Assembly: GCA_028717525.1 (NCBI GenBank)
Contig: JAQUNT010000204.1
Coordinates: forward strand, 1-5,253
Reading direction: 5' to 3'
Source: Elusimicrobiota bacterium
GTDB lineage: Bacteria > Elusimicrobiota > Elusimicrobia > UBA1565 > UBA9628
DNA length: 5,253 nucleotides
Of this stretch, positions 1-5,253 are shown piece after piece (position 1 is the stretch's first letter; each line of letters opens with the position of its first letter). The notes under the pieces are model-generated. The model was not told the DNA's origin. It ran no database searches and saw nothing but the letters and a program-made list of their open reading frames with translations. Position numbers and translations under genes: made by a program.

Positions 1-1
1 C

Positions 2-724
2 GCGGGCCTGCGCCTGGAGGGCCGCCAGGTCCGGGCCGTGCGGCTGGCCGGCGGGGAGGAGATCCCCTGCTCGGGGCTGGTCTCCACGGCCCCCCTCACC
101 GGCCTCGTCGGCATGCTGGACGGCCAGGCCCCTCCCGAGGTCCGCGACGCGGCGGCGCAGCTGCGCTTCCGCAGCTTCCTGGTGGTCGCCGCGGTGCTGG
201 ATCAGCGCGACCTCTTCGCCGACCAATGGATCTACATCCACTCCCCCGAGGTGAAGATCGGACGCATCCAGAACGTAGGCAACTGGAGCCGCCGCATGGT
301 GCCCGATCCGGGCACCACGGTCCTGGGGGTGGAGTACTTCTGCGACGAGGGCGACGCCTTCTGGCGCTGCAGCGACGCGTACCTGGCCCGCTTCGCCGAG
401 GAGGAGCTGCGCATCCTCGAGCTCATCGCTCCCGCGACGCGCGTCATCGACTCCTGCGTGGCCCGCGTGCCCAAGGCCTACCCGCTCTACTCCCCGGGCT
501 ACTCCCTCAATCTGAGGATCATCCGCGGCTACCTGCAGTCGCTGGCCAATGTGCAGGTGGCGGGGCGCGGCGGCATGTTCAAGTACAACAACATGGACCA
601 TTCGATCCTCACCGGCATCCTGGCCGCCCGGAATCTGCTCGGCGGCCGGGAGGACGTCTGGGGGATCAACACCGAAGACGAGTACCACGAGACCGTCCGG
701 GAGCCCCGGGACGATGCTCGCTAG
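2..724 (+). CDS. FAD-dependent amine-oxidase-like oxidoreductase, C-terminal part (5' end outside window)
   Basis: This is the C-terminal 240 residues of a flavoprotein of the amine oxidase/protoporphyrinogen oxidase-like superfamily. The reading frame is open to the window edge, so the real start and the N-terminal dinucleotide-binding GxGxxG region lie upstream. The GTG at 38 is not a credible start because the coding pattern continues before it. Visible family features are a beta-rich middle with DQWIYIHSPEVKIGRIQNVG and VPDPGTTVLGVEYF, and a C-terminal flavin-contacting segment GRGGMFKYNNMDHSILTG followed by a helix ending LAARNLLGG. From memory, this pattern matches NAD(P)/FAD-dependent oxidoreductases often found in polysaccharide or cell-envelope gene clusters, usually about 430-500 residues long, so roughly half is present. 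Substrate is unknown; desaturation or oxidation of a lipid or sugar carrier is only a guess. The stop codon overlaps the next gene by 11 bp, which suggests co-translation with the radical SAM protein. Confidence 0.88.
   Translation, partial: AGLRLEGRQVRAVRLAGGEEIPCSGLVSTAPLTGLVGMLDGQAPPEVRDAAAQLRFRSFLVVAAVLDQRDLFADQWIYIHSPEVKIGRIQNVGNWSRRMVPDPGTTVLGVEYFCDEGDAFWRCSDAYLARFAEEELRILELIAPATRVIDSCVARVPKAYPLYSPGYSLNLRIIRGYLQSLANVQVAGRGGMFKYNNMDHSILTGILAARNLLGGREDVWGINTEDEYHETVREPRDDAR
699..703 (+). promoter_or_regulatory. Shine-Dalgarno-like GGGAG for the radical SAM gene
   Basis: GGGAG ends 10 nt before the ATG at 714, inside the end of the upstream gene. It is the best ribosome-binding-like sequence near that start and supports starting at 714. 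In such G-rich DNA a match this short is weak evidence. Confidence 0.35.
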
Positions 725-1856
725 AGACGCGGCCGACCTGGCCTCCAAGTTCCTGCTCCGGAGCACGCCCTTCTACGTGCAGTTCCAGCTCACCGGCCGC
801 TGCAACCTGCGCTGCCGCCCCTGCTGCGTGCCGCAGCGGCTGCAGGGCCTCGCCGAGCTGCCCATCGCGGGCATCGCGGCGGTGGCCGAGAATCTCGGCC
901 GGATAGGAACCACCAATCTCGTCCTGACCGGGGGCGAGCCCTTCCTGCGGCCGGACCTGCCCGCCATCGTGGAGGTCTGCAAGCGCCGCGTCCCCCATGT
1001 GCGGCTGCAGACCAACGGCCTGCTCATCACCGAGGAGAACCTGGCCCCCTGCGTGGCGGCCGGACTCGACGGCCTGACCATCTCGCTCGACAGCCTCGTG
1101 CCCCGGGTGGAGGAGGAGTTGACCGGCCGGCCGGGGGTGCTGCCGCTCATCCTGGAAAAGATCGTACTGATCAACAATCTGTTCCCCCCCCGCCGCGGAC
1201 CTCTGGCGGTCAACGCCATCCTCTCTGCGGCCACCTGCGCCGGCATGCGGGACCTGGTCGGCTTCGTGGAGGGCATCGGCTGGAGCATCGCCGTCGTGCC
1301 GGTGCATGTCGGCTGCGGCTCGGGCGAAGGCTTCGTCCTGCGCCAACAGCAGGGCCGCGACGACCCCGGCCAGGAATACCCCCGCCAGGCCGGCGCCCTG
1401 CTCCAGGACCTGGCGGCCAGGAAAACACGCGGGGCGGCCGTCGCGAATTCCCGGCGCTACCTGCGCGAGGCCGAGCCCTTCATCCGCACCGGCGAGACCC
1501 GCTGGCGCCAGCCCTGGCGGACCGGCTGGGCCTGCGATTCCCCCAACCTCTACTTCGCGGTCCGCCCGGACGGGAGCTTCTCCGTCTGCCACGACTTCTC
1601 CTTCCCGGAGCGGGTGGACGTGGCCGACCCGGGCTTCCCGGAGCTCTTCCGCAAGCCCGAGTTCCGCGCCCGCGTCAAGGACGCCGCCGCGGCCTGCCCG
1701 GGCTGCTATTACGGATGCTACCCGGAGTACACCTGGATGTTCCGGTCCCCGCGCAATTTCTTCGAGACCTGCTGGGGCTACGCCTGGTCGCTGCTGCGGC
1801 CCCGCCGGCGGCGCCTGGAGCTCAGCCGCGTGCTCGGCTGTCTGCGCGCGGGCTGA
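714..1856 (+). CDS. Radical SAM protein with SPASM/twitch-like C-terminal cysteine cluster
   Basis: This 380-residue enzyme should bind a [4Fe-4S] cluster and cleave S-adenosylmethionine to start radical chemistry. The cluster motif CX3CX2C is C30, C34 and C37 (CNLRCRPC), followed directly by another cysteine, C38. The SAM-binding GGEP motif is at 73-76 (LVLTGGEPFLRPDL), and TNGLLIT then SLDS follow in the usual TIM-barrel order. The C-terminal region has C274-X12-G-X4-C292, then C328-X2-C331-X3-C335 and C353. This resembles a SPASM or twitch domain that holds auxiliary Fe-S clusters. The ATG at 714 is preferred over an in-frame ATG at 549. It places the core about 20 residues into the protein, has GGGAG upstream, and overlaps the preceding flavoprotein gene by only 11 bp. 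No precursor peptide gene is visible nearby, so a peptide-modifying role is not supported. Its substrate is unknown; the flavoprotein partner suggests a shared small-molecule, lipid or glycan pathway. The 3' end overlaps the convergent glycosyltransferase gene by 35 bp. Confidence 0.92.
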   Translation: MLARDAADLASKFLLRSTPFYVQFQLTGRCNLRCRPCCVPQRLQGLAELPIAGIAAVAENLGRIGTTNLVLTGGEPFLRPDLPAIVEVCKRRVPHVRLQTNGLLITEENLAPCVAAGLDGLTISLDSLVPRVEEELTGRPGVLPLILEKIVLINNLFPPRRGPLAVNAILSAATCAGMRDLVGFVEGIGWSIAVVPVHVGCGSGEGFVLRQQQGRDDPGQEYPRQAGALLQDLAARKTRGAAVANSRRYLREAEPFIRTGETRWRQPWRTGWACDSPNLYFAVRPDGSFSVCHDFSFPERVDVADPGFPELFRKPEFRARVKDAAAACPGCYYGCYPEYTWMFRSPRNFFETCWGYAWSLLRPRRRRLELSRVLGCLRAG

Positions 1857-3171
1857 GCGGCCGGCGGGAGAAGCCCGCGCTGGCTCCGGCGGCCAGGAAC
1901 GGGATGGCGGGCAGGCGGTAGCGGGCGCTGCCGTTGGTGATCATGGTCAAAGCCGCGAAATAGGCCACGCAGCCCACGAGGAACGCCGCCTCCGGCCAGC
2001 GGCCCGCGCGGAGCAGCCTCCAGCAGCCCCTGGCGAAGGCGGCGTAGAGCGCCAGCAGCAGCAGCAGGCCCCCCGCCCAGACGGGAGCCAGGGCCGGATT
2101 GGAGCGCGCGAACTGGAAGGGCCCCTGCATGCCGGCGGCGATGACGGGACGCCGGCCCAGATAGAGGATGTCCAGAAGCATGTTCAGGCTCGTGCCTTCG
2201 AAAAGATAGAAGAGGTTCCGGCCGCACGACTTGATGTACAAGACCGGCTCCGCGGCGATGCCGCCCAAGACGGCCCGGGCGGTCGCCGACAGAGACCCCT
2301 GCCTGGCGCAGGCGGCCGCGCCGACGTAGCCGGACGCGGCCGCACCCTCCGCCGGCCCGGCCGCCGGCAGGCCCGGCAGGTGCGCCAGCTGGTCGCCGCC
2401 CACGCAGGATACGATCAGCCGGCCGCCGGCCTGCTGATTGCGCAGGGCCCAGAGCGCCGGGATCAGATAGGCGGCGCAGAGGAACGCGGCGAGGCACTTC
2501 TTGCGGCGCAACAGAAACACGCCGAGCAGGGCCGGCAGGTACAGGGCGACGGGGCGCAGCATGATGGCGGCGCTGAAGCCGAGGCCGCTGAGCGCGGCGA
2601 ACGCCGGCCGGTCCTCCTTGAGCAGCCGCCAGAAGAGCAGGGCCGCCGCGGCCAGGGCGGTCACATGCAGAGTGTCGGTCAGAAGCAGCGGGGTATGGAC
2701 GATGCCCGCCGGCTCCAACGCCACCAGCGCCGCGGCCCCTGCCGCAGGCCCCGGCCGGCCCGCCATCCGAGCCCCCCAATGCCAGCACAGTACCACGGTC
2801 AGGGCCCCGGCCAGGCATTGCAGCAAGGCCATCGCCACCGCCGGGAACAGCGGCGAGGCGGACAGATGATGCCAGGGCGCCACCAGCAGCGGATAGCCGG
2901 GGGTGCGGAACATATTGGCCTCGAAGGGCGGGCCCGCGGTGGCGGCCAGCCAGGCGTCGACCACGGCGGGGTCCGCCAGAGACGGAATGCCCTGATCCAG
3001 GGACCCGGCGCGCGTGGCGAAGCGGTGGTGCCGAGCCAGGTTCCCGGCCAGGGCCAGGTATTCGAAGCTGTCGGCGTAGACCATGGCCCGGAGGGGCTGC
3101 GCCGCCACGTAGCCGAAGAGGGTCAGGCGGGGCAGGAGGGCCAGCGCCCAGACCCAGGCTGGCGCCCGCAT
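1822..3171 (-). CDS. GT-C superfamily (GT39/ArnT-like) multispanning membrane glycosyltransferase
   Basis: This 449-residue integral membrane protein probably transfers a sugar from a polyprenyl-phosphate carrier to an acceptor on the outer face of the cytoplasmic membrane. Family features run in order. A first membrane helix is at about 5-24. Next comes an extracytoplasmic loop YADSFEYLALAGNLA, in which D34 sits at the usual position of the GT-C catalytic acid. FRTPGYP is at 88-94. Several hydrophobic helices follow, including LLLTDTLHVTALAAAALLFW, and a late RYRLPAIPF segment at about 417-425 is typical of the family. Length is near that of compact family members. Donor and acceptor cannot be assigned. 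Two adjacent starts exist: GTG at 3174 (4-bp overlap with the upstream gene) and ATG at 3171 (TGATG, 1-bp overlap). ATG is chosen because the G-run at 3177-3181 is 5 nt from it but only 2 nt from the GTG. It is the last visible gene of a minus-strand operon. Confidence 0.86.
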   Translation of the reverse strand: MRAPAWVWALALLPRLTLFGYVAAQPLRAMVYADSFEYLALAGNLARHHRFATRAGSLDQGIPSLADPAVVDAWLAATAGPPFEANMFRTPGYPLLVAPWHHLSASPLFPAVAMALLQCLAGALTVVLCWHWGARMAGRPGPAAGAAALVALEPAGIVHTPLLLTDTLHVTALAAAALLFWRLLKEDRPAFAALSGLGFSAAIMLRPVALYLPALLGVFLLRRKKCLAAFLCAAYLIPALWALRNQQAGGRLIVSCVGGDQLAHLPGLPAAGPAEGAAASGYVGAAACARQGSLSATARAVLGGIAAEPVLYIKSCGRNLFYLFEGTSLNMLLDILYLGRRPVIAAGMQGPFQFARSNPALAPVWAGGLLLLLALYAAFARGCWRLLRAGRWPEAAFLVGCVAYFAALTMITNGSARYRLPAIPFLAAGASAGFSRRPLSPRADSRARG

Positions 3172-3950
3172 CACTTCCCCCGGAACCGCGCGGGCCGCTT
3201 CTCCAGGAAGGCCCGGATGCCCTCGGAGTAGTCGCGGCTCCCGAGGACCTTGCGGCGCAGCTCCTCGACGCGCTCGAAGGTCTCCGGGCTGATGGGGTGG
3301 GCCCCGGAGAGGATGCGGAACTGCTCCTTGATGACCGCCACGGAGAGGGCCGAGTGCCGGGCGACCTTGCGGGCCAGGGCCAGCGTGTACTCCTCCAGCT
3401 CCTCGGGAGGCGCCAGATGGTTGAGGATGCCGAAGAGCAGGGCCCGGCGGGCGTCGATGGGCTCGGCCGTGAAGAACATCTCCTTGGCGCGGTTGAGCCC
3501 CAGCTGGTTGATGAAGTGCAGGATGCCCGAGGCGTTGTAGGGGATGCCCACCTTGACCGGGGTGATGGCGAAGGTCGCGCTGGGGTCGCCCACGATCATG
3601 TCGCAGGTCAGGACCAGGTCGCAGGCCCCGCCCCAGACCCCGCCGCGCACCATGGCGATGACCGGGCCGGGGTAGGACTCGACGGCGCGCAGGGCGCGCT
3701 CGAGCGGGCTCTCATAGCCCAGGGGGTCGTGCCCGGACTTCTCGATCTCGGAGAGGTCCGCGCCCGCGGACCAGCACTTGGAGCCCGCCGCGGCGGCGAG
3801 CACCACCACGGGCACGCGCCGCGCGCGCAGGCGGGCCAGCCCCTCGGTCAGCTCGGTCAGCAGCCGGACCGAGAGGGCGTTGCGCCGCTTCGGGTTCGCG
3901 AAGGTCAGGAAGCCGATCCGGCCCCGGACCGCGGCCGCGACATGCCTCAT
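3171..3950 (-). CDS. scpB: Enoyl-CoA hydratase/isomerase family protein, methylmalonyl-CoA decarboxylase-like (ScpB/YgfG)
   Basis: This 259-residue cytoplasmic crotonase-fold protein most resembles E. coli methylmalonyl-CoA decarboxylase (261 residues), which converts (R)-methylmalonyl-CoA to propionyl-CoA and CO2. Shared blocks, compared from memory, include the N-terminal RRNALS, GSKxxSAG at 56-63, DPLGYESPL at 75-83, VWGGA at 105-109, TPVKVGIPYN at 130-139, GILNHL, VIKEQFRILSGAH and the terminal FLEKR. The oxyanion-hole peptides SAGAD (61-65) and WGGAC (106-110) are present. Y138 matches the active-site Tyr140 of the E. coli enzyme. A64 stands where E. coli has His66, and the two hydratase glutamates are not conserved: D111 and a PVK segment occupy those places. 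That argues against true hydratase activity but leaves the exact reaction open. It starts 4 bp after the molybdoenzyme gene and shares 1 bp with the glycosyltransferase gene. GGAG at 3963-3966 is a distant (12 nt) possible ribosome site. The family assignment is firm; the specific activity is less sure. Confidence 0.87.
   Translation of the reverse strand: MRHVAAAVRGRIGFLTFANPKRRNALSVRLLTELTEGLARLRARRVPVVVLAAAAGSKCWSAGADLSEIEKSGHDPLGYESPLERALRAVESYPGPVIAMVRGGVWGGACDLVLTCDMIVGDPSATFAITPVKVGIPYNASGILHFINQLGLNRAKEMFFTAEPIDARRALLFGILNHLAPPEELEEYTLALARKVARHSALSVAVIKEQFRILSGAHPISPETFERVEELRRKVLGSRDYSEGIRAFLEKRPARFRGK
3177..3181 (-). promoter_or_regulatory. Shine-Dalgarno-like GGGGG for the glycosyltransferase gene
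   Basis: On the minus strand a run of five G followed by AA lies just before GTGATG. Spacing is 5 nt to the ATG and 2 nt to the GTG, which favours ATG as the start. The site lies within the last codons of the upstream gene, as expected for coupled translation. Confidence 0.35.
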
Positions 3951-3954
3951 GCGC

Positions 3955-5253
3955 CTACTTCACTCCGGCCAGGACCTTCTTCCCGGCCCGCTCCCGCAGA
4001 GCGGCCAGCACCTTCTCCGGGGTGAAGGGCGGCCGGGTCAGGCGCACCCCCACGGCGTCGTAGATGGCGTTGGCGATGGCCGGCTGGGGCCCGTTGATGC
4101 CGATCTCCGAAACCGACTTGGCCCCGAAGGGGCCGTCCGGCTCGTAGGTCGGCACGAGGATGGTCTTGAAGGGCGGCGCGTCCTTCGTGGTGTAGATGCG
4201 GTAGTCGCGGAAGGAGGCGTTGCGCATGGCGCCGGCCGGGCTGAACTCCATCTCCTCGGTCAGGGCGTAGGAGATGCCGTTGAGGACCGCGCCGTCGTTC
4301 TGGCCCTCCGCGAGGGTGGGGTTGATGGCGGTGCCGCAGTCCACCGTGGAGACGTAGTCCAGCACCCGGACCTGCCCGGTCTCCGTGTCCACCTCCACCT
4401 CGGCGAAGTGCGCCGCGAAGGGCGGGGGCGAGCTGGTGGCGTAGTGCGAGGCCACGCCCATGATCTGGTGCTGCTCGTGGTAGTAGAGCGCCGTGTTGGC
4501 CACCTCCGAGAGGGCGCAGCTGCGCCCCGAGCGGCCCACCGCCTTGCCGCCCTTGAGGTCCACATCCGCGGGCTTCTCGTCGAGGATCTTGCCCGCCACC
4601 TTCAGGATCTGCTCGCGCGCGTGCAGGGCCGCCTTCTTGACCGCGTTGCCCGAGATGAAGGTGGTCGAGGAGGCGTAGGCGCCCACGTCGAAGGGCGTCA
4701 GGTCCGTGTCCGATGAGAGCACGATCATGTCCTTGGCCGTCACGCCCAGGACCTCGGCGGCGATCTGGGCCAGCACGGTGTCCGAGCCGGTGCCCAGGTC
4801 CGTGGCGCCCATGTGCAGGTTGAAGGAGCCGTCCTCGTTCATCTTGATGGAGGCCGCGGCCATGTCCACCTCGGGTATGCCCGAACCCTGCATCATGCAG
4901 GCGCAGCCCAGGCCCCGGCGCTTGACCCCGGTCTGGTCCTTATAAAGCTTCTTCTTCTCGTGCCAGCGTATGGCGGCCAGGCCCTTGGCGATGCACTCGT
5001 CCATGCCGCAGGAGCCGATCCTCTGCTCCACGCCCTCGCGGCCCTCGCCCATGGCCTTGAAGACCGGCGAGCCCTCCCCGGAGCGTATGTAGTTCTTGCG
5101 GCGGAACTCGATGGGGTCCAGGCCCAGCTTCTCGGCCATGATGTCCATCTGGCTCTCCCAGGCGAAGAAGCCCTGGGTGGCGCCGAAGCCCCGGTAGGCC
5201 CCGCACACGGGACGGTTGGTGTAGACCGAGCGGCCGATGAAGCGGGTGTTCTT
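3955..5253 (-). CDS. Xanthine dehydrogenase-family molybdopterin-binding subunit, C-terminal part (5' end outside window)
   Basis: The visible 432 residues are the C-terminal part of a molybdenum hydroxylase large/catalytic subunit. These are normally about 750-800 residues, so the N-terminal part lies beyond position 5253. The enzymes hydroxylate purines, N-heterocycles, aldehydes or related compounds with water-derived oxygen, passing electrons to FeS and FAD partner subunits not seen here. Numbered from the window edge, diagnostic segments are AYRGFGATQ (19-27), GATDLGTGSDT (149-159), DTDLTPFDVGAYASST (182-197) with GNAV following, VDCGTAINP, and GAKSVSEIGINGPQPAIANA (377-396). E383 in the last segment fits the conserved catalytic glutamate. 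The AYRGFG form resembles xanthine/purine/nicotinate-type enzymes and lacks the AYRCSFR selanylcysteine loop of aerobic CO dehydrogenase. The GTG at 5208 is internal because coding continues upstream. Substrate is not assignable. The gene ends with TAG 4 bp before the scpB-like gene, so it probably heads this stretch of the operon. Confidence 0.92.
   Translation of the reverse strand, partial: KNTRFIGRSVYTNRPVCGAYRGFGATQGFFAWESQMDIMAEKLGLDPIEFRRKNYIRSGEGSPVFKAMGEGREGVEQRIGSCGMDECIAKGLAAIRWHEKKKLYKDQTGVKRRGLGCACMMQGSGIPEVDMAAASIKMNEDGSFNLHMGATDLGTGSDTVLAQIAAEVLGVTAKDMIVLSSDTDLTPFDVGAYASSTTFISGNAVKKAALHAREQILKVAGKILDEKPADVDLKGGKAVGRSGRSCALSEVANTALYYHEQHQIMGVASHYATSSPPPFAAHFAEVEVDTETGQVRVLDYVSTVDCGTAINPTLAEGQNDGAVLNGISYALTEEMEFSPAGAMRNASFRDYRIYTTKDAPPFKTILVPTYEPDGPFGAKSVSEIGINGPQPAIANAIYDAVGVRLTRPPFTPEKVLAALRERAGKKVLAGVK

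Noticed and set aside
549..713. A 55-codon N-terminal extension of the radical SAM protein from an ATG at 549.
   Set aside because: It would lie wholly within the flavoprotein gene in another frame, its residues look like out-of-frame translation, and the family core is complete from 714.
666..1592. A 308-codon minus-strand open frame opposite the radical SAM gene.
   Set aside because: It is antisense to a gene with unmistakable catalytic motifs, and its own translation is a compositionally biased Gly/Ala/Asp/Gln/His mix without domains.
1859..1894. Possible stem-loop after the radical SAM stop: inner GCGGG/CCCGC (1864-1868 with 1874-1878) and outer GGCCG/CGGCC.
   Set aside because: The stems are only 5 bp, no T-tract follows, and the stretch lies in glycosyltransferase coding sequence. 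Such pairings are expected by chance at this GC content.
2052..2068. A short run of CAG triplets.
   Set aside because: On the minus strand it encodes a leucine run in a membrane helix of the glycosyltransferase, so it is coding composition rather than a functional repeat.
1306..3231. A 641-codon open frame on the plus strand opposite the glycosyltransferase.
   Set aside because: It is low-complexity, rich in Arg, Gly, Ala, Pro and Gln, matches no family I recognise, and lies antisense to a clear membrane protein. It is a product of high GC content with few stops.
3297..4716. Two overlapping plus-strand open frames (3297-4025 and 3778-4716) opposite the scpB-like and molybdoenzyme genes.
   Set aside because: Their translations are rich in Gly, Arg, Val and His, without motifs, and mirror the two real minus-strand genes.

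Overview
The window is very GC-rich, gene-dense bacterial DNA with almost no non-coding sequence. It holds five protein genes in two converging groups. Two genes run off the window edges. I see no rRNA, tRNA, CRISPR array, insertion sequence or clear promoter. The strong G/C bias at third codon positions opens long spurious reading frames opposite and out of phase with the real genes. The gene content does not fix a phylum. A molybdenum hydroxylase beside a methylmalonyl-CoA-decarboxylase-like protein would suit a metabolically versatile, possibly anaerobic, high-GC bacterium, but this is inference.

Plus strand, 2-1856: the C-terminal half of an FAD-dependent amine-oxidase-like oxidoreductase, followed with an 11-bp overlap by a complete radical SAM protein of 380 residues. 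That protein has a CX3CX2C cluster site and a C-terminal SPASM/twitch-like cysteine set. The overlap suggests translational coupling and a shared pathway. Relatives of the FAD protein often lie in cell-envelope or glycan biosynthesis clusters, but the substrate of neither enzyme can be read from the sequence.

Minus strand, 5253-1822, in transcription order: the C-terminal part of a xanthine-dehydrogenase-family molybdopterin-binding subunit, then a crotonase-fold protein closely resembling methylmalonyl-CoA decarboxylase (ScpB/YgfG), then a GT-C (family 39/ArnT-like) multispanning membrane glycosyltransferase. The first two genes are 4 bp apart and the second and third overlap by 1 bp, so the three look like one transcription unit even though their functions are not obviously related.

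The two groups converge and their 3' ends overlap by 35 bp inside coding sequence, with no room for a dedicated terminator. The points most worth following up are the FAD oxidoreductase-radical SAM pair, the atypical auxiliary cysteine set of the radical SAM protein, and active-site substitutions in the decarboxylase-like protein. I do not see convincing evidence for a wholly new system.
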